21,683 nucleotides of DNA from Spirochaetia bacterium (GTDB lineage: Bacteria > Spirochaetota > Spirochaetia > Sphaerochaetales > Sphaerochaetaceae). The position numbers and the translations under genes are program-made. Under the pieces are notes generated by a model. That model saw only the letters and a list, made by a program, of their open reading frames with translations, searched no databases and was not told the DNA's origin. The number at the start of each line of letters is the position of its first letter. Within the stretch, counting starts at the first letter, position 1. Shown piece after piece: positions 1 through 7,693 of this stretch. The stretch spans positions 1 to 21,683 of the forward strand of contig SABI01000014.1 in assembly GCA_009929055.1 (NCBI GenBank). The letters are read 5' to 3'.

Positions 1-1879
1 TACCATATTTTTCATAGATAAAGACAACTGGGACCTTATTTTCTTCATGAACAAGATTCTTAATTTTAATTTCTGGATCAACTTTAGTCTCTTGTGAGCC
101 AACATCATTTACTTGATGGACAGAAGAGCAGACTCCACAGGGCAAGGCACACTCACTTTCACAGATTCCTGTAAGGAGAGCTTCTTTTGCTTTAAGCCAC
201 TCTTTTTTTAAGTAGAGTTTACTTACTCCTAAGCTAATAGAATCCCAAGGGAGGACTTCATTTAAAGGATATTCACGATAGAGGATAGAAGAAACATCCA
301 AATTGTTCTCTTCTATGGCTTCATACCAGAGCTCAGGATGAAAATATTCATGCCACGCATCGAGTCTTGCCCCTTTATGATACGCACTTTCAATAACAGA
401 TGCTACACTTGAGCCTCCCCTACTCACAATTCCTTCTATGTATGAAACAGCAGGGTCGTGATAAGAGACCTTAGCCCCTTTTACTTCATTCATAATAGCT
501 CTTTTAATTTCATGTAGGTGTTGCTGACCAACTTCTTTTTTCATCATAGATGCGTACTGGAAAGGGGTATGAGGTTTTGGAATAAAGGTTCCTATATTAA
601 TATTCATATTAATTCGAGTAACCTCTCTTATTGCTTTAAGGAAAGAAACTATTGCCTCTTTTTCTTCTTCAATATCGACAAAAGGGAGACCTACCATAAA
701 GTAGAACTTTGCAGATTTCCATCCCCTAGTCTTTGCTTCTTGAATAATTGATATCACATCTTCTAAAGGGACTTCTTTGTTCATTGCTTTTTGCCATTTT
801 TCTAATGGTGTCTCTATAGCAAAGGTGAGGCCACTTTTTCTTACCTCTTGAAGTGATTCTAAAATATCGAGAGAGAAGGAACTCACCTTTAAAGAAGGGA
901 GGGAAAAAGAGACTTTATAGGGAGAAAAATCTTGGTTCAACTGAGTGATAATCTCTTTTAATTGGGGATGATCTCCACTAGAAAGAGAAGATAGAGTAAC
1001 TTCTCTATACCCAAACTCAAAAACTTGTTGAGCTACTTCCTTATAAATATGATTTATGGATTTTTGTCTGTAAGGTTTATAAAATTGTCCAGCATGACAA
1101 AAACGACATCCATTAGGGCACCCTCTCATGATTTCAACGACTCCATGATCTTGGGCTACTTTAAAGTGAGGCATAATAAAGTTATGGGTTGTGGTGTCAT
1201 TTTTGGTGCTAAAATTATCATCAATGCTTCGAGAGGTGAATTTCTTCCCACTGTAATAAAGCATAGGAAATTGTTTTAATTCTTCTATTATTGAAGTTCT
1301 CCCTTTGCCCTCTTTTCGCATCCTTTTAATGACTTTAAGAACTTCTATTAACCCATTTTCAGCTTCTCCAATATAGGTGAAATCAATAAATGGAGAAAAT
1401 GGGAGGGGGTTCGTCACAGCTGGGCCACCACATATGATTATAGGGTCAACTTCTCTTCTATTGATTGCTCGAAGAGGAATATTCCCAAGATCTAACACTT
1501 GTAAGACATTAGTCAGACTAAGTTCATATCCAATGGAAAAGGCTACTACATCACACTCCCCTACAGGAATCCCATGAGTAAGGGTATATAAAGGAACTTC
1601 TTCTTTTCTCAAAAGGGCTTCAAAATCTGGGGCAACTGAAAAAATTCTATCACAGATCATCTCATCTTTTTCTTCAACGATAAGGTCATAGAGTATTCTC
1701 ATTGCATTATTACTCATTCCTATCTCATAGAGGTCAGGAAAGCATAATCCTACCTTAAAAGAATCTTCTCTGAGAATTTGTGTTTTTCCATGAATGTATT
1801 CACCTGCTGTATAGCGAACAGGGTTAGCTATTGACAATAGTTTGTTACCAAACTTTTTAGTTATCTCTATTGTGTTCAA
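1..1879 (-). CDS. B12-binding radical SAM protein, TIGR03960 type (3' end outside window)
   Basis: This frame is open from position 1879 to the left edge (626 codons) and has no stop in the window, so the gene is partial at its C-terminus. The start is TTG: it has a well-spaced GGAG ribosome site (1886-1889) and no closer in-frame ATG exists before the conserved N-terminal segment. The protein reads as a cobalamin-binding-type N-domain (about residues 35-220, with FPDLYEIGMSN and ICGGPAVTNP motifs), followed by a radical SAM core whose CX3CX2C iron-sulfur motif is C254, C258, C261 (RGCPNGCRFC). Near residues 590-605 there is a small cysteine group (CESECALPCGVC). The last residues (VVFIYEKYG) look like the start of a DUF2344 (TIGR03936) domain, so the full protein may be the common radical SAM/DUF2344 fusion. 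The family is uncharacterised; in many bacteria it precedes an RNase E/G gene and rplU. Its ribosome site lies about 16 nt beyond the 3' end of rnpB, so read-through transcription is plausible. Confidence 0.88.
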   Translation of the reverse strand, partial: MNTIEITKKFGNKLLSIANPVRYTAGEYIHGKTQILREDSFKVGLCFPDLYEIGMSNNAMRILYDLIVEEKDEMICDRIFSVAPDFEALLRKEEVPLYTLTHGIPVGECDVVAFSIGYELSLTNVLQVLDLGNIPLRAINRREVDPIIICGGPAVTNPLPFSPFIDFTYIGEAENGLIEVLKVIKRMRKEGKGRTSIIEELKQFPMLYYSGKKFTSRSIDDNFSTKNDTTTHNFIMPHFKVAQDHGVVEIMRGCPNGCRFCHAGQFYKPYRQKSINHIYKEVAQQVFEFGYREVTLSSLSSGDHPQLKEIITQLNQDFSPYKVSFSLPSLKVSSFSLDILESLQEVRKSGLTFAIETPLEKWQKAMNKEVPLEDVISIIQEAKTRGWKSAKFYFMVGLPFVDIEEEKEAIVSFLKAIREVTRINMNINIGTFIPKPHTPFQYASMMKKEVGQQHLHEIKRAIMNEVKGAKVSYHDPAVSYIEGIVSRGGSSVASVIESAYHKGARLDAWHEYFHPELWYEAIEENNLDVSSILYREYPLNEVLPWDSISLGVSKLYLKKEWLKAKEALLTGICESECALPCGVCSSVHQVNDVGSQETKVDPEIKIKNLVHEENKVPVVFIYEKYG

Positions 1880-1905
1880 TTATTTCTCCACTTAAGAAAA
1901 GAAAA

Positions 1906-2242
1906 TGGTGGACCATAAGCCGGGTTCTGTGTTATGCAGTCATCTATCTAGGCATACTGTTACCAGTATGCTCGAGCGACCTACCCGCAAGAAATGGGTG
2001 GACAGCCCTCTTGCTGCTTGATCTTGCTCCTAACGAGGTTTACCATGCCAATTTTGTTACCAAAATTGCGGTGAGCTCTTACCCCACCATTTCACCCTTA
2101 CCTCTTTCAAGGCGGTATATTTTCTGTGGCACTTTCTATAGCTTTACAGCTCCCGGGGGTTACCCGGCGTTATGTCCTATGGAGCCCGGACTTTCCTCTA
2201 AGGTGCCCATAGTGAGCACCCTAGCGACTGCATGGTCCACCA
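1906..2242 (-). ncRNA. rnpB: RNase P RNA, bacterial class A
   Basis: The minus strand carries the hallmark RNase P RNA segments. GAGGAAAGTCCGGGCTCC (P4 5' region) lies near 2188-2205, and ACAGAACCCGGCTTA (3' P4 and tail region) lies near 1915-1931. The two ends pair perfectly over 11 bases (TGGTGGACCAT at the 5' end, ATGGTCCACCA at the 3' end), which defines helix P1 and the boundaries. The length of about 337 nt is normal for class A. The RNA is the catalytic subunit that removes 5' leaders from pre-tRNAs, with RnpA. It is packed between the zinc-ribbon gene (stop 13 nt before the RNA) and the radical SAM gene. A T-rich run (TTTTCTTTTC) follows P1 on the transcript and may contribute to termination or 3' processing. 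Open frames across this interval are shadows of the RNA. Confidence 0.95.
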
Positions 2243-2247
2243 AAATT

Positions 2248-2253
2248 ATTATA
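2248..2253 (-). promoter_or_regulatory. Candidate -10 box for rnpB
   Basis: A perfect TATAAT on the minus strand begins just past the TAA stop of the upstream zinc-ribbon gene and ends five bases before the predicted 5' base of RNase P RNA (2242). Transcription would therefore start at the mature 5' end with no leader to remove. No good -35 box is visible 16-18 bases upstream, so the call rests on the -10 box and its spacing. Confidence 0.5.
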
Positions 2254-2255
2254 AT

Positions 2256-3062
2256 TTACATAAAATCACTGAATTCATCATCATCTACAAAATCAGATAA
2301 TCCAGCTTCTTCAATTTCAGAATCTTGTAAAGCAGAGGTAGCGAGTTCTTCAACATCAGCTTCTTCCCAAAACAATACTCTCGAGCAATAGGGACAAAAT
2401 CTAAACTCTTCTCCCTTTCTTACATCATTCACAAACTGAACAGGAAGAGTCATGTGGCATCCTTGGCAGACAAGGCCATGGATAGGCACTATTCCAATAC
2501 CAGCTTTATTTTTTATAATTCTTTCAAATTTAAAAAGGATAGATTCATCAATACCAGGAGTAAGGAGTGCTTCTCTATCTTCAAGTGCTTTTACTTCTTT
2601 ATTTTTGTTATCAAGAAGGGCATCTTTTTTCTTAGTCTCACTTTGAACTTCTTCTTCTTGAATTTCCATCAATTGTTCATGTTCTTCAATTTGTTCACTA
2701 AGTTCATCAAGGTATTTTTCTTTAGCAAGCATACTTTTTCTTAAAGATTGTTCTTTAAGTGAAGCATCTTTAATTTCTTTTTCTAAAGCTTCATACTCTC
2801 TTTGGGTTGAGATTAATTCCATTTGCTTTTCATACGTTTCTCGAGCAACTTCAGCTTCATCTAGTGCGATACGGAGCTTTTTTAATTCATCTGTTGTCTT
2901 TTTAATACGTTCATGCTTTTCAATATAAATCTTTTTCCCACGATTTAATAATTCCTCTTTTGTTTTGAGGGCTTTAGGTATTTCTACAATTTCATCAAGT
3001 ACACTAAACTTCTTTGCGAGAACGCTTTGAAGATCTCGTAACTTGTCAAACACTTCCTGCAT
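2256..3062 (-). CDS. Coiled-coil protein with C-terminal C4 zinc ribbon (CT398-like / PF02591 type)
   Basis: This 268-residue soluble protein is almost wholly charged helix from residue 1 to about 180 (heptad-like, rich in K, E and L), consistent with a long coiled-coil hairpin. A C4 zinc ribbon follows: C199, C202, C223, C226 (CQGC and CPYC knuckles). An acidic tail (residues 234-268) ends the protein. This matches the zf-RING_7/DUF164 family, exemplified by Chlamydia CT398, where a coiled-coil hairpin precedes the ribbon. Roles proposed for the family (nucleic acid or sigma/secretion partner binding) are not settled. It starts 17 bases after the rpoD stop and probably shares that transcript, which fits a link to transcription. 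The first ATG is used. The stop codon abuts the rnpB -10 box. Confidence 0.9.
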   Translation of the reverse strand: MQEVFDKLRDLQSVLAKKFSVLDEIVEIPKALKTKEELLNRGKKIYIEKHERIKKTTDELKKLRIALDEAEVARETYEKQMELISTQREYEALEKEIKDASLKEQSLRKSMLAKEKYLDELSEQIEEHEQLMEIQEEEVQSETKKKDALLDNKNKEVKALEDREALLTPGIDESILFKFERIIKNKAGIGIVPIHGLVCQGCHMTLPVQFVNDVRKGEEFRFCPYCSRVLFWEEADVEELATSALQDSEIEEAGLSDFVDDDEFSDFM

Positions 3063-3079
3063 ATCTTACTCCTGCTTTT

Positions 3080-4996
3080 TTATAAAAAATCTTTGAGCCG
3101 TCGACTACGTTTGGGGTGTCTAAGGCGTCGCAATGCTTTTGCTTCAATTTGTCTAATACGTTCTCTTGTTACTTCAAAATACAGTCCAACCTCTTCGAGT
3201 GTCAATGAGTAACCATCTTCTAAGCCAAATCTCATCTTTAAAACTTCTTGTTCTCGAGGTGGAAGGGTTTTTAGAACATCTTCTAATTGCTCTTGTAGAA
3301 GGGTAAAAGCTGTTTGAGTAGCTGGGTTTTCTACATCCTTGTCTTCAATAAAATCACTAAGAAGAGAATCTTCTTCTTCTCCAACAGGAGTTTCAAGGGA
3401 GATAGGCTCTCGAGCTACGTTCTTTACTGATTTTACTTTAGCAGCAGTCCAACCTAGTTTTTCTGCTATTTCTTCATCGGTAGGCTCTCTTCCGTATGTT
3501 TGCATTAACATTCTTGATTCTCTTACTACTTTGTTAATTTGTTCAATCATGTGCACTGGTACACGGATAGTTCGAGCTTGGTCACTAATGCTTCGTGTAA
3601 TAGCTTGTCGAATCCACCAAGTTGCATAGGTAGAGAATTTGTATCCTTTACGGTATTCAAATTTTTCTACTGCTTTAATGAGGCCAATATTTCCTTCTTG
3701 AACTAAATCAAAGAAGTGGAGGCCTCTATTGGTATATTTTTTAGCAATACTCACGACAAGACGAAGGTTGGCTTGAATGAGGCGATCTTTCGCACTCTTC
3801 ATCATCTCCCTTCCTCTCATAATCTCTTTTGCATTAGAGATAATATCGCTGCATGTCTCTTCAAACTCATATTCAATATTCTTCAGAGCTTTTTCGGTCA
3901 ATTGGATGTCACGAATAAGATCTTTTATTGCATCGCTATTCATGTTTAATCTTTTTTCAAGGATACTTCTTTGAGAAGGGACTGCTAAATTTCGTCCTAA
4001 AGTTCGTAGTTCTTTTACACTATTAATACCTAGGCGTATCTCTATAGTATTCTTTTTGTTTTGAAGATTAATAATATTATTTTCAGCTTCAAGGTATTTA
4101 GAACTAAATGCATTAATTTCTTCAGGTTGAAGCTCTATTTTGGAGAGTTTTTTTAACAAGATTGCATGTTTTTTCATAATAGCTTCATCAGTAGCTAATT
4201 CAACTCCACTAACAATCGCTTTCTTTTTCATCTCGGTATAGGCTCTTAAACTATTTAAAATATCTTTCAATATTTCTTTATAGTATTGTAGGTACCTCTT
4301 TTGATCATTCATTCTCTCTTTTAATTCTTTTTGAGAAAATTCTAAATCTTCATCTTCAAAGTGGGTAAAAGCAACATCTGCAATAGTAGAAAAAGATGAG
4401 ATAAGGACTCCAGATTTTAAAATTACATCTTTTATAATCTTTGCCCCCTCTTCCATTCGCATAGAGAGTTCAACTTCTTGTTCAGCGTTTAATAGATGTT
4501 CCCTTCCAATTTCTCTTAGGTAGAGACGAATTGGATCATCAACAGAACTATCCCCTTTATCACTGCCGAGAATGCCTGATTTTTTATAGGATCTGTCACG
4601 ATGACTATCGTTATCGCTATCATCTTCAAGGCTCATTATTGAGGAACGACGATCATAGGAATTATCATCATCATAGCTTACAGGGATATCTCTTTTAGAG
4701 AAGTTTTTATCAACTCCATCATCCTCGTCTTCCTCGTCATCATCTTCATCATCATCCTCATCATCATCCTCATCATCATCTTCATCAAGGATGACAGGGT
4801 CGTCTTCAATGTCTTCAATACCAGGATCTTCTATATCATCAATTTCTTCTATGTCATCATCAAGAAGGTCTTCTTCACCATCTAGTTCATCTTCTAGTAA
4901 TTCTGATGCGAGGGCAATACTAGAATCTTCTGCTAAAGGTTCTTCTTTTTTAATTTCAAGTTTCTCGTTGATTTTTTTCAAAAACTCATTCTCCAT
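3080..4996 (-). CDS. rpoD: RNA polymerase primary sigma factor (sigma-70)
   Basis: The main sigma factor directs RNA polymerase to housekeeping promoters. In 638 residues I see: an acidic N-terminus with no recognisable region 1.1, including 23 consecutive Asp/Glu (residues 71-93); region 1.2 from about residue 153 (DDPIRLYLREIGR); a long non-conserved helical insert (about 190-395); region 2 (about 402-480, with NLRLVVSIAKKY, LVQEGNIGLIKAVEKF, YATWWIRQAI); region 3 (about 481-550); and region 4 (about 572-638), with the helix-turn-helix around EEVGLYFEVTRERIRQIEAK. It lies 93 bases after dnaG and 17 before the zinc-ribbon gene, so the three are probably co-transcribed. The ribosome site is weak (GCGAG). 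The upstream gap holds an imperfect inverted repeat (TTGTT-N6-AACAA, about 5018-5034) of unknown role. Confidence 0.97.
   Translation of the reverse strand: MENEFLKKINEKLEIKKEEPLAEDSSIALASELLEDELDGEEDLLDDDIEEIDDIEDPGIEDIEDDPVILDEDDDEDDDEDDDEDDDEEDEDDGVDKNFSKRDIPVSYDDDNSYDRRSSIMSLEDDSDNDSHRDRSYKKSGILGSDKGDSSVDDPIRLYLREIGREHLLNAEQEVELSMRMEEGAKIIKDVILKSGVLISSFSTIADVAFTHFEDEDLEFSQKELKERMNDQKRYLQYYKEILKDILNSLRAYTEMKKKAIVSGVELATDEAIMKKHAILLKKLSKIELQPEEINAFSSKYLEAENNIINLQNKKNTIEIRLGINSVKELRTLGRNLAVPSQRSILEKRLNMNSDAIKDLIRDIQLTEKALKNIEYEFEETCSDIISNAKEIMRGREMMKSAKDRLIQANLRLVVSIAKKYTNRGLHFFDLVQEGNIGLIKAVEKFEYRKGYKFSTYATWWIRQAITRSISDQARTIRVPVHMIEQINKVVRESRMLMQTYGREPTDEEIAEKLGWTAAKVKSVKNVAREPISLETPVGEEEDSLLSDFIEDKDVENPATQTAFTLLQEQLEDVLKTLPPREQEVLKMRFGLEDGYSLTLEEVGLYFEVTRERIRQIEAKALRRLRHPKRSRRLKDFL
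4718..4786 (-). repeat. In-frame acidic triplet repeat inside rpoD
   Basis: On the plus strand this stretch is nearly pure CATCATCATCCT-type sequence with a 12-base period. On the coding strand it gives a DDDE unit repeated about four times inside 23 unbroken acidic residues (71-93 of the sigma factor). Perfect short-period DNA repeats of this kind can change length by slippage in steps of whole codons. Confidence 0.85.
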
Positions 4997-5089
4997 ATCT
5001 CGCTTCTATAACCATTTGTTCTTATAAACAAGTAGTTCCTCATGACCATCACAATTTCACAAAAAAACAATCATATTCTAATGTTTCCA

Positions 5090-6886
5090 TTATTTATGAT
5101 GATAAGCCAATCTCAACATAGCAATTTTTTCATCAATTGCCTTCTTTTCATATAAAAGATCAGAAATATCTAGTGAGATAGTCCCATTTTTTGAAGCTAC
5201 TGCTATAAGTTTCTCCAAATTTTTTTGTGACTTCTCTAATGTACGAATAGATATCCTTTTAAGCAACTCATCTATCACCTTTTGTGGGTTTTTTGAGAAT
5301 TCTTTTGATTGAAAACTCATCGAAACCTTGTTTCTAAGAGAGGGATTCTCAATTCCTTGTAATATAAGTTCATCACTATCAATAGTCCCTTCACGTATTG
5401 CATCTTCTAAGAGGGTATAGATAGTAATAGCTTCAGAGTCTATAAGGTCAGAAATCTTCAATCTATTTCTTGCACTATAAAAAAGTGACCTATTATTCAC
5501 TAACACCAGTAATGTATATAAATCTTGTGAATAATTAGTTCCTTGTTGTCCTTGAGATGAAAATGTATTAGCGGCCTCCCTCTGAAAAGCAGGCCTTTTA
5601 GCTCCCTTATTTCGCATTTCATGAATCAAGGTTGACTCATCAATTTGAAGATAACGAGAAAGCTCACGCAAATAAGTTTGCTGAACAATTTGAGAATCAA
5701 CAGCATCTAAAAATGGTACGAGTTCATTAAAAATTTGCAACTTACCTGTGGCCTTAGTACTATCATACAATGAAAGATAAGAATGTACAAGATAATCGAA
5801 GCCGCTTTTTGTGTCACTACATGCCTTTAGGAGTGCTTTTTCTCCCTCTTTTTCTAATAATTCAGAAGGATCTTTTGCCCCTTCGAGTGAAATCACACGA
5901 TTAGTTATCCCTAAACGTTCACATACAACAAGGGCCTTTTTAGTTGCTTCACGCCCAGCGGCGTCTCCATCAAATAATGTGGTGATAGTTGTAGCATAAC
6001 GTCTAATAAGTTTTCCTTGGTCTTCAGTAAAAGCAGTACCTAAAGGGGCAACAGCAGTAGTAAGGCCTCCTTGGTGCATTGCTATAACATCAAAATAGCC
6101 TTCACATAAGATAACTGATGCCTCTTTTTTCACATCTACTAGAGATTCATAGAGGCCATACACTATTTCCCTTTTACGATAGAGGAGAGTTTCAGGGGTA
6201 TTAATATATTTTGCTTTAGATGTATCACTTAAATCTCTCCCTCCAAAGGCAACTACTTCACCTCTCCAGTTCTTTATAGGGAACATTAACCTATCTCTAA
6301 ATAGGGGATAAAAATCATTATTCTTTGAAAATAAGCCCGATTTTCTTAATAATTCATCACTATATTTTTTAGCATGCAGAAATGAGTAGAGCCAGTCTGG
6401 ATCGTTTGGAGCATACCCAAGTTGAAATTTATCAATTGATTCTTTAGAAATATCTCTATGGTTAAGATACTCATTTGCCCCTTTACTAAAATCTGAATTA
6501 GTGAGTATGTAGGTAAAGCTTGCAGCTAGTTTGTTATACAAATCGAGAAGTGTCTCTTTTTCACTTCTTATTTTTTTTTCACTTTCACTCTCTTCGGCTA
6601 TCTGTATGCCAACAGATTCTCCAAGAATTTTAATAGATTCAGGGAAATTAACATGTTCCATTTCCATAAAGAAATCAAATAAGGAGCCACTTTTGCCACA
6701 TCCAAAACAATGAAAAAATCCTTTATCGGCTAATACTGAAAAGCTTGGGGTTTTTTCATCATGAAATGGGCAAAGTCCCCAATATCTATCTCCTTTCTTA
6801 TTGAGGGTAAGATATCTGGAAACAAGTTCAACTATTGAGATTTTTGATTTAATTTCTTCAATTACATTCTGTGAAATTTTTGCCAT
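5090..6886 (-). CDS. dnaG: DNA primase
   Basis: Primase makes the RNA primers for lagging-strand replication. The 598-residue protein has the full DnaG layout. An N-terminal CHC2 zinc ribbon has C39, H42, C60 and C63 (CPFHDEKTPSF, HCFGCGKSG). A catalytic core follows (about 120-250, with RDRLMFPI and VVAFGGRDL). The Toprim centre has E262 (ILCEGYFDVIAMHQGG) and D306/D308 (FDGDAAGREA). A variable C-terminal region (about 420-598) should bind the DnaB helicase. The length is typical. The ribosome site GGAAG lies three bases before the ATG. The gene follows the cysteine-cluster gene by 37 bases and precedes rpoD, the same pairing as in the classical macromolecular synthesis operon but without rpsU. 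Confidence 0.97.
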   Translation of the reverse strand: MAKISQNVIEEIKSKISIVELVSRYLTLNKKGDRYWGLCPFHDEKTPSFSVLADKGFFHCFGCGKSGSLFDFFMEMEHVNFPESIKILGESVGIQIAEESESEKKIRSEKETLLDLYNKLAASFTYILTNSDFSKGANEYLNHRDISKESIDKFQLGYAPNDPDWLYSFLHAKKYSDELLRKSGLFSKNNDFYPLFRDRLMFPIKNWRGEVVAFGGRDLSDTSKAKYINTPETLLYRKREIVYGLYESLVDVKKEASVILCEGYFDVIAMHQGGLTTAVAPLGTAFTEDQGKLIRRYATTITTLFDGDAAGREATKKALVVCERLGITNRVISLEGAKDPSELLEKEGEKALLKACSDTKSGFDYLVHSYLSLYDSTKATGKLQIFNELVPFLDAVDSQIVQQTYLRELSRYLQIDESTLIHEMRNKGAKRPAFQREAANTFSSQGQQGTNYSQDLYTLLVLVNNRSLFYSARNRLKISDLIDSEAITIYTLLEDAIREGTIDSDELILQGIENPSLRNKVSMSFQSKEFSKNPQKVIDELLKRISIRTLEKSQKNLEKLIAVASKNGTISLDISDLLYEKKAIDEKIAMLRLAYHHK

Positions 6887-6923
6887 ATACTTCCAATATC
6901 TATTCTAGGATGATTTTACATCA

Positions 6924-7388
6924 CTATTTACCTAATAAATGAAATATTTCTTCATAAATTAGTGGTGGATGTTCAACTCTTCGATTAACTTCAATCTCAA
7001 TTTCTTCTTTTGTATGCCTCTCTCCTTTATTAATACCGGGGCACCACTGTTTTTCATTCTCCCACGTTTCCTTACTCTCTATAACAGATGACCAAAATGG
7101 GTAGGTCGAACATTGTACAGGACGAGCATCATAGACACTACACCCTTTTGAGGTAAGAAATATACAATCATGGTTAGGTCTCTCTTTTAATGAAATATAA
7201 GAAGTTTCTCCCATAGGTACTTTCACACAATATGTTTTGATGAATTCATCAATTGAAGTGTGAGTATAAGAAGTAAGCCTATCGAGGTCGTATTGAGAGA
7301 GAAATACAAACCCTGGTTCAACAGCACAACAATATAGGCAATTAGGCTGACAAGAGAAGGGAAGGCCATCTTTATAGAAACAATCCAT
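6924..7388 (-). CDS. YkgJ-family cysteine-cluster protein
   Basis: A small protein (154 residues from this start) with the Cys pattern of the YkgJ / CxxxCxxCC family (PF03692): an N-terminal cluster C13, C17, C20, C21 and a second group C75, C83, C93 in the typical setting CIFLTSKGCSVYDARPVQC. The cysteines probably bind zinc or an iron-sulfur cluster; the cellular role is unknown. I chose ATG at 7388 over the GTG one codon earlier (7391), because AAGGA is then seven bases away. The gene begins right behind the tRNA-Tyr terminator with only about 15 bases between, so it is either expressed by read-through from the tRNA promoter or from a promoter I cannot see. dnaG follows 37 bases downstream. 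Confidence 0.88.
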   Translation of the reverse strand: MDCFYKDGLPFSCQPNCLYCCAVEPGFVFLSQYDLDRLTSYTHTSIDEFIKTYCVKVPMGETSYISLKERPNHDCIFLTSKGCSVYDARPVQCSTYPFWSSVIESKETWENEKQWCPGINKGERHTKEEIEIEVNRRVEHPPLIYEEIFHLLGK

Positions 7389-7406
7389 CACTATGTCCTT
7401 ATAGGT

Positions 7407-7438
7407 AAAAACGAAAGGTCTTCTTATTCAGAAGACCC
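7407..7438 (-). terminator. Hairpin terminator after tRNA-Tyr
   Basis: On the minus strand GGTCTTCT and AGAAGACC form an 8-bp stem (7417-7424 with 7430-7437) around a 5-base loop, followed by TTTCGTTTTT. It sits 7 bases past tRNA-Tyr and just ahead of the YkgJ-type gene, so it should end most tRNA transcripts while allowing some read-through. Confidence 0.8.
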
Positions 7439-7444
7439 GACGTA

Positions 7445-7526
7445 TGGGGAGAGAAGGATTCGAACCTTCGAAGGCGGAGCCAACAGATTTACAGTCTGCC
7501 CCCTTTGGCCACTCGGGAACCTCCCC
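7445..7526 (-). tRNA. tRNA-Tyr (anticodon GTA)
   Basis: An 82-nt type II tRNA. The 5' GGGGAGG pairs with 3' TCTCCCC (last pair G-T), with discriminator A. The anticodon loop is CTGTAAATC (GTA, tyrosine), and there is a long variable arm (GGCTCCGCC region) and a T-loop GGTTCGAATCC. The 3' CCA is not encoded. It is the second tRNA of the Thr-Tyr transcript. Confidence 0.97.
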
Positions 7527-7575
7527 AGTAATAAACTACTTGATGACCTTATATAATTCTTATAGTAAAGTCAAT

Positions 7576-7649
7576 AGCCACCTGTCAGATTCGAACTGAC
7601 GACCCCGAGATTACAAGTCACGTGCTCTGGCCAGCTGAGCTAAGGTGGC
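7576..7649 (-). tRNA. tRNA-Thr (anticodon TGT)
   Basis: A 74-nt tRNA with a perfect 7-bp acceptor stem (GCCACCT with AGGTGGC), discriminator T, D-arm GCTCAGCTGGC, anticodon loop CTTGTAA (TGT, threonine ACA) and T-arm GTCAGTTCGAATCTGAC. CCA is not encoded. It lies 49 bases upstream of tRNA-Tyr, behind a strong promoter. Confidence 0.97.
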
Positions 7650-7661
7650 GTTTGTCGATGT

Positions 7662-7691
7662 ACTATACGAAAAACGCCCCCTTTTTGTCAA
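7662..7691 (-). promoter_or_regulatory. Sigma-70 promoter of the tRNA-Thr/tRNA-Tyr unit
   Basis: Minus-strand TTGACA (7686-7691) and TATAGT (7662-7667) are separated by 18 bases, with a predicted start about 7 bases before the first base of tRNA-Thr. The -35 box lies directly behind the stop codon of the TPR-like gene. Confidence 0.8.
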
Positions 7692-7693
7692 GC

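Noticed and set aside
1870..2391. Plus-strand open frame of 173 codons
   Set aside because: It lies antisense to RNase P RNA and the end of the zinc-ribbon gene, and its peptide has no protein-like pattern.
4791..5027. Plus-strand serine-rich frame over the start of rpoD
   Set aside because: It is the antisense shadow of the acidic Asp/Glu codons (GAT/GAA read backwards as ATC/TTC and, in other frames, TCA/TCT).
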